A DNA stretch of 59,560 nt from Rhodocyclales bacterium (GTDB lineage Bacteria; Pseudomonadota; Gammaproteobacteria; Burkholderiales; Rhodocyclaceae), in the NCBI GenBank assembly GCA_026399475.1, contig JAPLQY010000037.1, positions 1-59,560 on the forward strand, in the 5' to 3' direction. The notes beneath the pieces are model-generated. The model ran no database searches. It saw nothing but the letters and a program-made list of their open reading frames with translations, and had not been told where the DNA came from. Positions 19,478-28,888 of the stretch are shown here, piece by piece. Made by a program: the position numbers and the translations under genes. Every line of letters starts with the position of its first letter. Within the stretch, counting starts at the first letter, position 1.

Positions 19478-21958
19478 TCAGGAAACCGGCGCGGCGGCCC
19501 GTGCGATGAGTTGGATGCTGTGGCGAACGTCCGCGGCGAGCAGCAGTTCGGTTTGCTCGGCGGCACGGGTAATCCGTGCGTCGAACTTCAACAGGCCGGC
19601 TTCATCGGCCTGCAGAATCTCGGCGTCGATCAGGTTGCGAATCACGTTGGCGAAAAGCAGCTTTTCCGGAAACTCGGCAACGTTGAATTCGTAGAGCATG
19701 GCCAACCGCTGCGCCAGCAGGTGGGTGGCCTCCTCCAGGCTGGCGCGCGTCAATTGGCCGCTGCCGTGGTGCTGCAGGAGTTCCAGGGTGAGGAACTGCC
19801 GCTCCAGCGTGGGACGGATGATGTTGCCCAGTTGCCGCAGTTCCGGGTTGGCTTCGCTGTTGGGCGGCGGCGCCCGCAACATTCCTGGCTGGCCGTTTTC
19901 CAGGATCAGGCCGCGGCGGATCAACGCCGCTTCGGCATGGTCGATCACGCCATCCAATTGCTCGGCGTCCCACGGCAGAAACAGTTCCGCGCGCAACAGG
20001 CCGTAGATGCCCTTGATGGCCTCCTTGGCGCGCTGCCGGGTCAGCACCTGGTTGTGGCTGACCAGGCAGGCCAGCAATGCGGGCAGGGCCAGCAGGTGCA
20101 GCACGTTGTTGCGGAAGTAGGCCAGCAGCGCCGCCTGCTGTTCCTCCGCCCGGATCATTTCACCCAGCGGATGGGGATAGCACTCGACCAGATCGAGGCC
20201 GCACACGTAGTCGATCACCTCGTCGGCGGGCAATTCGCAGGTAATGATGGAGGCTTTGTAGGGGGATTCGGCCAGCAGGTACTGGACATGCTCTATCTGT
20301 TTTTGCAGCAGGCGCACATCGGCCGCGTGCTTGGGTGTGGAGAGCAGGGTGACCGCCAGCAGATTCACCGGATTGACCACCGCCAGGGAATTTATCCGGC
20401 GCGCCAGTTCCGTCGCCGTCGCGTCCACGGCGCCGCGCAACCAGGGCGCTTGTGCCTCGGGGCTGTCGTTGCGCCAGTCCGGGTGATGGGCCTCGAGGAA
20501 TTCGGCCAGCGCCAGCGGCGGACCGAAATTGACATGGACCCGGCCGAAATTTCGCTTCAGCACGCGCGCCGCGCGCACCAGACCGATCAGCGATTCGGAT
20601 TTTTTCGGCCGGCCGTGCAGTTCGGCGATGTAGCTGCTGCCTTCCATCAGCTTTTCGTAGCCGATATAGACGGGTACGAAAACCAGAGGCCGGACATGGC
20701 TGCGGACAAAGCTCTGTATCGTCATGGCGAGGATGCCTGCCTTGGGCGCCAGCGTGCGCCCACTACGGCTGCGCCCGCCCTCGATGAAGTACTCCATCGG
20801 GAAGCCTCGATCGATCATCAGATGCACATACTCCTGGAACACCGCCGCGTAGAGTGGCTCACCCTTGATCTTGCGACGCAGGAAGAAGGCGCCGGAGCGG
20901 CGCAGGATGGACCCCACCACCGGCAGGTTGAGGTTGGAGCCGGCGGCGATGTGCGGCACCATCAGGCCACGGGTGAAGATGATGTAGGACAGGAGCAGGT
21001 AATCCGCGTGGCTGCGATGGCAGGGCACATAGATCACGCCATGCCCGGGCGCCACCGTGGTGACGCGCTCGAAGTTGTGCACCTCGATGCCGTTATAGAC
21101 CTTGTTCCAGACCCAGGTCAGGAACAGGGCGAAGGCCTTCACCACCGAGTAGGTGTAGTCCGAGGCGATCTCGAACGCGAATTCGCGCGCTGATTTTTGC
21201 GCCGCGGCCAGGGACACCGATTTCTCGCTTGCCTCGACCGCGATGGCCGCGCGCACCGACGGCATGTTGAGCAACGTATGCAACTGGGTATGGCGATGGG
21301 ACAGGTCGGGCCCGATCGCCATTTCACGCTGGCGCCGGAAATGCACGCGCAGGATTCGTCCCAGCTTGCGCACGGCGTGTGCTTGGTCGATGCCGTCGCT
21401 CAGAAATTCGCGCAGGGAAATCGGCGCATTGAAACGCACCATCGTGTGACGCCCGTGGATCAGCATGGCGAGCAAATGGCGCAGCGTGCTGACTTGCTGC
21501 CAAGTCTCTGCAAACAGGGCCTTCAACACCGAGTCCTGCTTGCCGGGTTCGCGTCCCCAAAGTATGGTGACCGGCACCACTTGCACGTCGAAACGTGGAT
21601 CGGCGAAGGCTGCCCTGACCATGGCCTTGAGCATCGGCGCCGCGCTGACGCGCGGATTGGGCACCAGGCGGCCGCGTTCGTTGTGCGAGAGGAAAAAGAA
21701 TGAGCGCTGCGATGTGTAGGCCTCGTCCCGCATCGGGTGCAAGGCGCGCGGCAGCCCAAGCTGGCCGCACTCGTGGTCGAGGACCAGCAGGTTGGAAAGG
21801 TGGCGCTCGTCGAGCACGTAGCAGACGGGCAGGCCGGGCCGCAGTCCGAGCGCTTCCGGGGTTTCCGGAAACACCTGGGTCCGGGTCCCCAGGTAGAGGA
21901 TGCGGCGCATGAAGGCCAGCGCCAGTCCCATAAAATCGAACATTGGGAGCTTGCTCAC
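19478..21958 (-). CDS. plsB: Glycerol-3-phosphate acyltransferase PlsB
   Basis: The 826-residue membrane-associated enzyme acylates sn-1 of glycerol-3-phosphate, the first step of phospholipid synthesis. It has the four acyltransferase blocks, including [11 protein letters not shown] (HX4D) near 320, [21 protein letters not shown] near 400 and [12 protein letters not shown]. An alternative path through PlsX/PlsY exists in many bacteria. Here the gene sits between hemA and prfA, breaking an otherwise conserved block. Confidence 0.93.
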   Translation of the reverse strand: MSKLPMFDFMGLALAFMRRILYLGTRTQVFPETPEALGLRPGLPVCYVLDERHLSNLLVLDHECGQLGLPRALHPMRDEAYTSQRSFFFLSHNERGRLVPNPRVSAAPMLKAMVRAAFADPRFDVQVVPVTILWGREPGKQDSVLKALFAETWQQVSTLRHLLAMLIHGRHTMVRFNAPISLREFLSDGIDQAHAVRKLGRILRVHFRRQREMAIGPDLSHRHTQLHTLLNMPSVRAAIAVEASEKSVSLAAAQKSAREFAFEIASDYTYSVVKAFALFLTWVWNKVYNGIEVHNFERVTTVAPGHGVIYVPCHRSHADYLLLSYIIFTRGLMVPHIAAGSNLNLPVVGSILRRSGAFFLRRKIKGEPLYAAVFQEYVHLMIDRGFPMEYFIEGGRSRSGRTLAPKAGILAMTIQSFVRSHVRPLVFVPVYIGYEKLMEGSSYIAELHGRPKKSESLIGLVRAARVLKRNFGRVHVNFGPPLALAEFLEAHHPDWRNDSPEAQAPWLRGAVDATATELARRINSLAVVNPVNLLAVTLLSTPKHAADVRLLQKQIEHVQYLLAESPYKASIITCELPADEVIDYVCGLDLVECYPHPLGEMIRAEEQQAALLAYFRNNVLHLLALPALLACLVSHNQVLTRQRAKEAIKGIYGLLRAELFLPWDAEQLDGVIDHAEAALIRRGLILENGQPGMLRAPPPNSEANPELRQLGNIIRPTLERQFLTLELLQHHGSGQLTRASLEEATHLLAQRLAMLYEFNVAEFPEKLLFANVIRNLIDAEILQADEAGLLKFDARITRAAEQTELLLAADVRHSIQLIARAAAPVS

Positions 21959-22003
21959 GGGCGGCCGGACCCTCGCCCGAGCGATCTATGCCAATCCACC
22001 CAG

Positions 22004-23257
22004 CTACTCCCCGGAATTGAGGCGATAGATGCGGGAGATAAGCGCCGAAACCTCTGCGCGCTCCGTGCCTTCAGCCTGATTCAGGGCGTGAGTCGGTGCG
22101 TGCAGCAGTTTGTTGGTGAGGCCGTGCGACAGCGCGTCCAGCACCTTGCTCGGATCGTCGCCACGCGCCAGCAGCTTCAGCGCATGCTCCACTTCATGAC
22201 GCCGTGCGCGTTCGGCAGCATCCCGCAGGGCGCGTATGGTCGGTACCGTTTCGCGCGACTCCAGCCAATGCAGGAAACCGGAAACGCGATCAGTGATGAT
22301 CGCCTCCGCCTCGACCACAGCGGCCTGGCGCGATTCAAGGCCGGATTCGACAATCTGACCGAGGTCGTCGAGGGTGTAGAGAAAGACATCGTCCAGGCGG
22401 GCGACTTCAGCTTCTATGTCGCGCGGTACGGCAAGATCGACCATCACCATCGGCCGATGGCGGCGCGCTTTCAAGGCACGTTCGACCAACCCCAGGCCGA
22501 TGATGGGCAGGGAGCTGGCGGTACAGGAAACCACAATGTCGTAATCCGCCAGGCGCTCGCCGAGCTGCTCCAGACGCATGGCATCCCCGGAAAAGCGCGC
22601 GGCGAGATCAGCGCCACGCTCCAGCGTGCGGTTGGCGATAGTGAGCCGCTTCGGCTTCTGCGCGGCAAAATGCGCGGCGCACAGCTCGACCATCTCGCCA
22701 GCACCAATGAACAGCACCTGTTGCGCCGCGAGGCTATCGAAAATCCGTGCCGAAAGATGCACGGCAGCCGCCGCCATGGAAACAGTGTTGGCACCAATTG
22801 CAGTGGTCGAACGCACTTCCTTGGCCACGGCAAAAGTGCGCTGGAACAGCTTGCCCAGCAGCGTGCCCAGCGTTCCGGCCTCTTCGGCGGCACGCGCCGC
22901 CTGCTTCATCTGGCCGAGGATCTGCGGCTCGCCCAGCACCATCGAATCCAGCCCGGCGGCCACACGGAACATGTGGCGCACGGCGTCCTGCTGCGGATGT
23001 TGGTAGAGGTAGGGATGAATCTTCTGCGGCGAGAGCGAGTGATACTCCGCCAGCCAATCCGCTGCCGCCTGGGGATGTTCGGCCGCGCAATAGAGTTCGG
23101 TGCGGTTGCAGGTCGACAGAATCGCGGCTTCGCGCACGGTCTTTGTCCGCAACAGGTCGTGCAAAGCCTGCCCCATGCTTGACGGGTCAAACGCCACCTG
23201 CTCGCGTACTGCCAGCGGGGCCGTATGATGGTTGATGCCCAGAGCGAACAACTGCAC
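22004..23257 (-). CDS. hemA: Glutamyl-tRNA reductase
   Basis: The 417-residue enzyme reduces glutamyl-tRNA to glutamate-1-semialdehyde, the committed step of C5-pathway heme synthesis. The catalytic Cys50 lies in [10 protein letters not shown], and the NADPH domain in [20 protein letters not shown]. Allosteric-arm residues at the N-terminus ([13 protein letters not shown]) are intact. A TATAAT-like -10 on this strand (complement of 23374-23379) may be its promoter, with no good -35. Confidence 0.95.
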   Translation of the reverse strand: MQLFALGINHHTAPLAVREQVAFDPSSMGQALHDLLRTKTVREAAILSTCNRTELYCAAEHPQAAADWLAEYHSLSPQKIHPYLYQHPQQDAVRHMFRVAAGLDSMVLGEPQILGQMKQAARAAEEAGTLGTLLGKLFQRTFAVAKEVRSTTAIGANTVSMAAAAVHLSARIFDSLAAQQVLFIGAGEMVELCAAHFAAQKPKRLTIANRTLERGADLAARFSGDAMRLEQLGERLADYDIVVSCTASSLPIIGLGLVERALKARRHRPMVMVDLAVPRDIEAEVARLDDVFLYTLDDLGQIVESGLESRQAAVVEAEAIITDRVSGFLHWLESRETVPTIRALRDAAERARRHEVEHALKLLARGDDPSKVLDALSHGLTNKLLHAPTHALNQAEGTERAEVSALISRIYRLNSGE

Positions 23258-23457
23258 GGTTTATGACCTTGGGACGACGCCAAGACGGCCAGAAGCAAGC
23301 ATTAGAAACCCATCAGACCCAAACGACAAGGCCGGCTCGTGTCCCGGCGCCCCGTAGCGGGTCTAAACTGTGAATTATATTGGGCCGGCGGAGTGTTCGG
23401 GAAACGATCCCTGGCAACGACCGGGCCCGACATCCAAAGACCGCACAGGGAGGTGCC

Positions 23458-24339
23458 ATGACTGAAGTGCAACCCGGCATACTGGCGGCCGTTCCCCGGC
23501 TTGCCCGCTACCTATTTTTTGTCCTCAGGCCCGAAGCCGATGTCCGCTCTGCGCTGCGCAAGCTGGCCGACCTGGCCGACGGAGATCGAACGGTCGTTGG
23601 CCTGGGGCGCTCACTGACACTCGCGCTTGGACATGAAATCGAAGGACTGGCAACCTTCCCGTGCCACCCTGGCGCCAGGATTGAAGTCGCTGCCACACCC
23701 TTCGCCTTGTGGTGCTGGCTGCGTGGGGATGATCGCGGTGAGCTCGTGCTTCGCTCGACGCTGATCGAAAAGGCACTCTCGGGCGCTCTGAGCCTGCACC
23801 AGACGATCGACGCTTTCCAGTACGGATCGGGACGCGATCTGACCGGCTACGAGGACGGCACCGAAAACCCCATGGGCGATGCTGCTGTTGGTGCCGCCCT
23901 TGTTCGCGGTCAGGGCAGCGGGTTCGACGGTGCCAGTTTCGTTGCTGTCCAGCAGTGGCGTCATGACTTCGACAGCTTCGAATCCATGACCGGCGAAGAG
24001 CAGGACCTCGCCATCGGCCGCCGCAAGAGCGACAACGAGGAGCTTGACGACGCGCCGCCGTCCGCCCACGTCAAGCGAACCGCTCAGGAAAGCTTCGATC
24101 CCGAAGCCTTCGTCCTCCGCCGTTCGATGCCCTGGGCAGATGACAGCGCAGCCGGCCTGATGTTTGTCGCTTTCGGCAAATCATTTGCCGCCTTTGAAGC
24201 CCAGTTGCGCAGAATGGTCGGCGCCGAAGACGGCATTGCGGATGCCTTGTTCAAATTTACGCGCCCCGTATCCGGCGCCTACTTCTGGTGTCCACCGATG
24301 AAGGGGCCGCATATTGACCTGAGCGCTCTTGGCCTCTGA
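23458..24339 (+). CDS. Dye-decolourising (DyP) heme peroxidase
   Basis: The 293-residue protein has the DyP signature GYEDGTENP (130-138) with the catalytic Asp, a heme-ligand His in the DDAPPSAHVKRT region, and FVAFGKSFAAFEAQLRRMVG near the C-terminus. It lacks a Tat signal, so it is probably cytoplasmic like YfeX. The start is set at ATG 23458, with GGGAGGTGCC just upstream. It is divergent from hemA over 200 bp. Confidence 0.92.
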   Translation: MTEVQPGILAAVPRLARYLFFVLRPEADVRSALRKLADLADGDRTVVGLGRSLTLALGHEIEGLATFPCHPGARIEVAATPFALWCWLRGDDRGELVLRSTLIEKALSGALSLHQTIDAFQYGSGRDLTGYEDGTENPMGDAAVGAALVRGQGSGFDGASFVAVQQWRHDFDSFESMTGEEQDLAIGRRKSDNEELDDAPPSAHVKRTAQESFDPEAFVLRRSMPWADDSAAGLMFVAFGKSFAAFEAQLRRMVGAEDGIADALFKFTRPVSGAYFWCPPMKGPHIDLSALGL

Positions 24340-24458
24340 AGAGCTTGGTCGCACCAACATGGCCCAGGTGCCGGAGTAAGCGCGGCAATCGACCCAAACA
24401 GGTAAAATCGCGCCCCGCGGGATGTCCCCTGGGGGACGCCGACTCTTGGAGAATTTCA

Positions 24459-25067
24459 GTGCAACTCGTCTGTCTCGATCTCGAAGGCGTACTCGTTCCG
24501 GAAATCTGGATCGAGTTCTCCAAACGCACCGGCATCCCGGAACTCTCCCGCACGACACGCGACGAGCCGGACTACGACAAACTGATGAAGTATCGTCTGG
24601 ACCTGCTGAAAACCCACAAGCTGGGCCTGCCGGATATCCAGAAGGTGATTTCGGACATGGGCCCGATGGCCGGCGCCAGGGATTTCCTCGACGCCCTCCG
24701 ACGCGACTATCAGGCCATCATCCTGTCCGACACGTTTTACGAATTCGCCATGCCGCTGATGGCGCAACTGAACATGCCGGTGCTGTTCTGTCACAAGCTG
24801 GAGGCGGATGCTGCCGGCTTTGTGGTGAACTACCACCTGCGCATGCCGAACCAGAAAATGGAGTCGGTCAAGCGCTTCAAGGAACTCAACTTCAAGGTGA
24901 TTGCCGGGGGCGACTCCTACAACGACACTGCCATGCTCGCCGAGGCCCACGCCGGCATCCTGTTCCGTCCACCGCAGAACGTGATCGACGAGTTCCCGCA
25001 GTTCCCGGTGACCATGAACTACGCCGAACTGCGCATCGAGATCGACAAGGCTTCAGCCCGCATCTGA
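24459..25067 (+). CDS. thrH: ThrH-type phosphoserine/homoserine phosphotransferase
   Basis: A 202-residue HAD phosphatase with VCLDLEGVLVPE (nucleophile Asp), SDTFYEFAMPLM, and AGGDSYNDTAMLAEAHAGILF. ThrH has phosphoserine phosphatase and homoserine:phosphoserine transferase activity in Pseudomonas. The start is GTG at 24459, where TTGGAGAA gives a ribosome site; upstream residues are unlike the family. Its stop overlaps purU (TGATG). Confidence 0.9.
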   Translation: MQLVCLDLEGVLVPEIWIEFSKRTGIPELSRTTRDEPDYDKLMKYRLDLLKTHKLGLPDIQKVISDMGPMAGARDFLDALRRDYQAIILSDTFYEFAMPLMAQLNMPVLFCHKLEADAAGFVVNYHLRMPNQKMESVKRFKELNFKVIAGGDSYNDTAMLAEAHAGILFRPPQNVIDEFPQFPVTMNYAELRIEIDKASARI

Positions 25068-25927
25068 TGCACCGCGCGCGCTTCTACACGCTTATCGCCT
25101 CCTGCCCCGACCAGGTCGGCATCATTGCGCGCGTCACCGGCTTCATTGCCGAGCACAAGGGCTGGATTCTTGAATCGAGTTTCCACGCCGATGACCTGGA
25201 TGGCCGCTACTTCATGCGTATCGAGGTCAAGGCCGATTCGCTGCCACTTCACCTCGCCGAGTTCCGCAGCCGCTTCCAGCCCCTGGCCGACAAGCTGCAG
25301 ATGGACTGGCGCATCAATGACTCGGCGGTAAAAAAACGCGTCGTGGTGCTTGTTTCTAAACAGGAGCATTGCCTCTACGACCTGCTGGCGCGCTGGCAAT
25401 CGAAGGAACTCGACATCGAGATCGCCTGCGTGATCTCGAATCACGATACATTCCGGGGCTTCGTCGAGTGGCACGGCATTCCGTTCCATCACGTGCCAGT
25501 GCCGGTCGACAACAAGGCTGCGGCCTATGCCGAGGTGCAACGGCTGTTCGAAGAGGTCCATGGCGACACCATGGTGCTGGCGCGCTACATGCAGATCCTC
25601 TCGCCTGAACTGTGTGCAGCCTATCCGGGCCGCATCCTCAACATCCACCACAGTTTCCTGCCTTCATTCGTCGGCGCCAAGCCCTACCATCAGGCCTACA
25701 CGCGCGGCGTCAAGCTGATTGGCGCCACCTGCCACTATGTGACCGAAGCGCTCGACCAGGGGCCGATCATCGAACAGGACGTGATCCGCATCGACCACTC
25801 GGATTCGGTCGAGGACATGGTCCGCTACGGCAAGGACATCGAGAAAACCGTGCTGGCGCGCGGCCTCCGCTACCACCTGGAAGATCGCGTACTGGTTCAC
25901 GGCAACAAGACCGTGGTGTTTCGCTAG
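25067..25927 (+). CDS. purU: Formyltetrahydrofolate deformylase
   Basis: The 286-residue enzyme releases formate from 10-formyl-THF, supplying formate for PurT and balancing one-carbon pools. It has an N-terminal ACT domain (DQVGIIARVTGFIAEHKGWI) and the formyltransferase core with HHSFLPSFVGAKPYHQAY and GATCHYVTEALDQGPIIEQD. Translation is probably coupled to thrH. Confidence 0.94.
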   Translation: MHRARFYTLIASCPDQVGIIARVTGFIAEHKGWILESSFHADDLDGRYFMRIEVKADSLPLHLAEFRSRFQPLADKLQMDWRINDSAVKKRVVVLVSKQEHCLYDLLARWQSKELDIEIACVISNHDTFRGFVEWHGIPFHHVPVPVDNKAAAYAEVQRLFEEVHGDTMVLARYMQILSPELCAAYPGRILNIHHSFLPSFVGAKPYHQAYTRGVKLIGATCHYVTEALDQGPIIEQDVIRIDHSDSVEDMVRYGKDIEKTVLARGLRYHLEDRVLVHGNKTVVFR

Positions 25928-25937
25928 GGAGTTCGCC

Positions 25938-26363
25938 ATGAAAGCGTTTTTGGTGTTGGCCACGCTGCTGCTGGCGAGCCAGGTATTGGCCGAAGACAAC
26001 CGCCAGCTGGCACCCCTGCCACCCGCCGCACAAGAGGCACTGCGCGAGGAAATGCTCGGCAACCTGCTCGCCATCAACGAAATCCTGACGCTGATGGCCG
26101 CCGGGAAGATCAAGGAGGCCGGCCAGCTGGCAGAGAAGGCGCTCGGACAGTCCGCGCAAGGCAAACATCGCGACAAGCCCTTCGATGCACGTCCGGGTCC
26201 GCACATGCCACCCGCGATGCATGGCATCGGCAACGACGGCCACGTTGCCGCCAGTGAATTCGCAAAAGCAGCAGCCAACGGTGACCGCGAGAAAGCTTTG
26301 GCTCTGCTGCCCAAGCTGACCGAGGGCTGTGTCACCTGTCACTATTCCTGGCGGACGCGCTGA
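25938..26363 (+). CDS. Small exported c-type cytochrome, class II-like
   Basis: The 141-residue protein has a signal peptide (MKAFLVLATLLLASQVLA) and one heme-binding CVTCH very close to the C-terminus (LTEGCVTCHYSWRTR), after helical Ala/Leu-rich sequence. A C-terminal heme site is typical of the four-helix cytochrome c-prime/c-556 group, but other signatures are weak. It lies 10 bp after purU and its stop is adjacent to the convergent lgt stop. Confidence 0.6.
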   Translation: MKAFLVLATLLLASQVLAEDNRQLAPLPPAAQEALREEMLGNLLAINEILTLMAAGKIKEAGQLAEKALGQSAQGKHRDKPFDARPGPHMPPAMHGIGNDGHVAASEFAKAAANGDREKALALLPKLTEGCVTCHYSWRTR

Positions 26364-26364
26364 A

Positions 26365-27156
26365 TCAACAGCCCCCGGCGACCGGCCTGCGCAACATTAA
26401 CCAAATCCCGAACAGCACCATCGGCAGGCTCAGCCACTGTCCCATGCTGACCACGTAGGACACTCCAAAGATGCCGTGATCGGGCTCGCGGAAATATTCG
26501 GCGGCAAAACGCAGCGCGCCGTAGCCGATCATGAACATGCCCGAAACGGATCCTAACGCCCGCCGGCGAGCCGAAAACAGCCAGAGGAGGAGGAACAGCA
26601 ACAGGCCCTCACCGGCCGCCTGATACAGCGGCGACGGGTGGCGCGGCAAGCTGTCGACCTGCGGGAACACCATGGCCCAAGGCAGGGTGGCATCGGCCAC
26701 CCGCCCCCACAGCTCGCCGTTGATGAAGTTGCCGATGCGCCCCGCCATCAAGCCCAGCGGCACCAGCGGTGCGATGAAATCGGTGACCTGGAAAAACGAC
26801 TTGCCGGCCTTGCGGCCCCATAGCGCCATCGCGACGAACACGCCGAGCATGCCGCCATGAAAGGCCATGCCGCCTTTCCATACTGCGAGGATTTCCAGCG
26901 GGTGCGCGAGGTAGTAGCCCGGTTCGTAGAACAGCACTTGGCCGAGGCGGCCGCCGAGGACCACGCCGAGTACACCATAGAACAGCAGATCGTCGACATC
27001 CTGCGCGCTCATGCCGTGCCAGGGCTGCGCCGCGGCGCGTCGCTTGCCGAGCCAGAGGAAGGCGATGAAGCCGGCCAGATACATGAGGCCATACCAGCGC
27101 ACGGCCAGCGGGCCCACCTGCAAGGCGATCGGATCGAATTGGGGATGGATCAGCAT
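26365..27156 (-). CDS. lgt: Prolipoprotein diacylglyceryl transferase
   Basis: The 263-residue membrane enzyme transfers diacylglycerol to the lipobox Cys of prolipoproteins. It has the Lgt signature [30 protein letters not shown] with the key His, and about seven membrane segments. ATG 27156 ([11 protein letters not shown]) is the family start. The ATG overlaps the stop of the upstream DUF4143 ATPase gene by one base, so an essential gene is coupled to an accessory one. Confidence 0.95.
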   Translation of the reverse strand: MLIHPQFDPIALQVGPLAVRWYGLMYLAGFIAFLWLGKRRAAAQPWHGMSAQDVDDLLFYGVLGVVLGGRLGQVLFYEPGYYLAHPLEILAVWKGGMAFHGGMLGVFVAMALWGRKAGKSFFQVTDFIAPLVPLGLMAGRIGNFINGELWGRVADATLPWAMVFPQVDSLPRHPSPLYQAAGEGLLLFLLLWLFSARRRALGSVSGMFMIGYGALRFAAEYFREPDHGIFGVSYVVSMGQWLSLPMVLFGIWLMLRRPVAGGC

Positions 27157-28319
27157 CAAAAAGGACTCTCCATTAGCGTCCGCCATGAAAACCCGCGACC
27201 GCCGTCATAGTCGAAAGAGCGGTCGCCGCCGTGGATGATCCAGGGATCGAGCGCGGCGGCGCCGGCAAATGCTTTCCAGCGCTTTGCCGCATCCAGCCAG
27301 CCGTAGGAAAAAGTCATCCCCGACTTGATTTCGACCGGCTGCAATTTGTCGCCCGTTTCGAACAGCAAATCGATCTCGTGACCAATGTTATCGCGCCAGA
27401 AATACAGCTCGGCGGGTTGGCCGGCGTTGTGGCGCTGCTTGATGAACTCGCCAATCACGAAAGTCTCGAACAGCGCCCCGCGCATGGCGTGCGTGGCAAT
27501 CGCGCTGGCATCGCGAATCCCCAGCAGCCAGGCGGCCAGACCGACATCGAGGAAATACAGCTTGGGTGTCTTGACCAGGCGCTTGCCGAAGTTGCGGTGA
27601 TACGGCGCCAGCAGACGCACGATGTAGCTCGCCTCCAGGACCGTGAGCCACTGCCGCGCGGTGACATGGCTGATGCCGCAGTCCGCCGCGAGCGACGACA
27701 GGTTGAGCAGTTGCCCGCAACGCGCGGCGCACATCTTCAGGAAGCGTTGAAACAGTCCAAGCTCGCGCACGGCAAGCAGTTGGCGGACATCGCGCTCGAC
27801 GTAGGTGGCGACATAGTTGGGGAACCAGTCTTCCGGCGAAAGACTTCGGTCGTAGAGCGCGGGGTAAGAGCCCTGCCACAGCGCGACATCGACGCTGGCG
27901 GGCGCCATGCCGGCGCCGGCCAGCTCCGATTGGGAAAAGGGCAGCAGATGCACCAGGCCGACGCGACCGGCCAGCGACTGCGTTATCTTCGACAACAGCC
28001 CGAACTGCTGCGAGCCGGTGAGCACGAAGTCGCCCATGCGGCGGCGCTCATCCACCAGGCCCTGCAGATATGAAAACAGCTCGGGGCAACGCTGGACCTC
28101 GTCGATGATGGCGCCGTCGGGAAAATTGGCAAGAAAGCGGCGCGCATCCGCCGTTGCGTAGGCGAGCTGGTCCGGATTCTCCAGGCTGACATAGGGCTTG
28201 CCCGGAAAGGCGGCGCGCGCCAGCGTCGTCTTCCCCGACTGGCGCGGCCCGGTCAGCGCGACAATGGGAAAGCCGCGCGCCAGGCGCAGAACAGTGTTCA
28301 AAGCTGTGCGGGGAACCAT
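27156..28319 (-). CDS. DUF4143 AAA-type ATPase
   Basis: A 387-residue protein with an AAA_14 ATPase (Walker A GPRQSGKT, residues 24-31; Walker B-like [10 protein letters not shown]) and a C-terminal DUF4143 domain containing the nuclease-like [28 protein letters not shown]. Members are widespread in mobile regions and their role is unsettled. A 10-bp-arm palindrome lies just upstream of the start. The gene reads into lgt with a TGATG junction. Confidence 0.88.
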   Translation of the reverse strand: MVPRTALNTVLRLARGFPIVALTGPRQSGKTTLARAAFPGKPYVSLENPDQLAYATADARRFLANFPDGAIIDEVQRCPELFSYLQGLVDERRRMGDFVLTGSQQFGLLSKITQSLAGRVGLVHLLPFSQSELAGAGMAPASVDVALWQGSYPALYDRSLSPEDWFPNYVATYVERDVRQLLAVRELGLFQRFLKMCAARCGQLLNLSSLAADCGISHVTARQWLTVLEASYIVRLLAPYHRNFGKRLVKTPKLYFLDVGLAAWLLGIRDASAIATHAMRGALFETFVIGEFIKQRHNAGQPAELYFWRDNIGHEIDLLFETGDKLQPVEIKSGMTFSYGWLDAAKRWKAFAGAAALDPWIIHGGDRSFDYDGGRGFSWRTLMESPF

Positions 28320-28327
28320 GGATGCAT

Positions 28328-28362
28328 CTTACAGATTTAAGTTCCAAACTTCAATCTGTAAG
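28328..28362. promoter_or_regulatory. Palindrome upstream of DUF4143 gene
   Basis: CTTACAGATT (28328-28337) and AATCTGTAAG (28353-28362) are perfect inverted arms, with AAGTT and AACTT nested in the 15-bp centre. The site begins 8 bp before the DUF4143 start. It is suited to a dimeric repressor or to an RNA hairpin at the 5' end. The remaining ~50 bp to the XRE stop holds nothing else I recognise. Confidence 0.6.
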
Positions 28363-28416
28363 ACTTGATGTCGTTCAGCAAGGAAAGTCGACGCTGGTGG
28401 TACGGCATCTGACCGC

Positions 28417-28806
28417 CTATTTCTGCGTTCGCTCCAAAGCCTTGAGCAGTTCCACCGCGATGTGGCGGTTGGCGGGAGACAGGGAGCGAAAGCTGCGGCG
28501 CAGTTGCGCCAACTCCGCCGCATGGTCGCCGGTGTCGTCCTCGGTAAATTCGTCCGGAAGTCTGGCTTTCTCGCCGCGGCCTTCCGCCAGTGCAAAGATG
28601 GCCGATACCGGCGTTTCAAGCGCCGCAGCGATCTGCTCCAGCATTTTCAGCGACGGTTTGCGCTTGTTATTTTCGATATGGGACAGAGAGCCTGTATCCG
28701 TTCCCGCATCGTAGGCGACAGCGTCCTGCTTTAGCTGCTTGCGTTTTCTGATGGCGTAAATCGCCTGCCCGATGTCCATCTGACAATTGTCTGCAGCATT
28801 TGGCAT
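28417..28806 (-). CDS. XRE-family HTH regulator
   Basis: The protein is 129 residues from the first ATG, or 120 if it starts at MDIGQAIYAIRKR (28779). The Cro/C1 HTH lies in KQDAVAYDAGTDTGSLSHIENNKRKPS. The tail (about 80-125) is Leu/Arg-rich and may oligomerise. It is divergent from the type III methyltransferase, in the position of a controller. The palindrome GACAATTGTC (28782-28791) would lie just upstream if translation begins at 28779. Which start is used is undecided. Confidence 0.8.
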   Translation of the reverse strand: MPNAADNCQMDIGQAIYAIRKRKQLKQDAVAYDAGTDTGSLSHIENNKRKPSLKMLEQIAAALETPVSAIFALAEGRGEKARLPDEFTEDDTGDHAAELAQLRRSFRSLSPANRHIAVELLKALERTQK

Positions 28807-28888
28807 TTCGCCTTGCGCTTTAGCCAGATTTACCCTTTATGTGTCTTTATGCCAGAATCAACGACTTTTCTGCCATCCAGACAAGCGC

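Noticed and set aside
19376..21193. 605-residue frame opposite prfA and plsB
   Set aside because: Sense genes are complete and conserved; the frame is a GC artefact.
28328..28362. Palindrome as terminator of XRE
   Set aside because: There is no U-run on the minus strand side, and it lies at the start of the DUF4143 gene, so a regulatory site is more likely.
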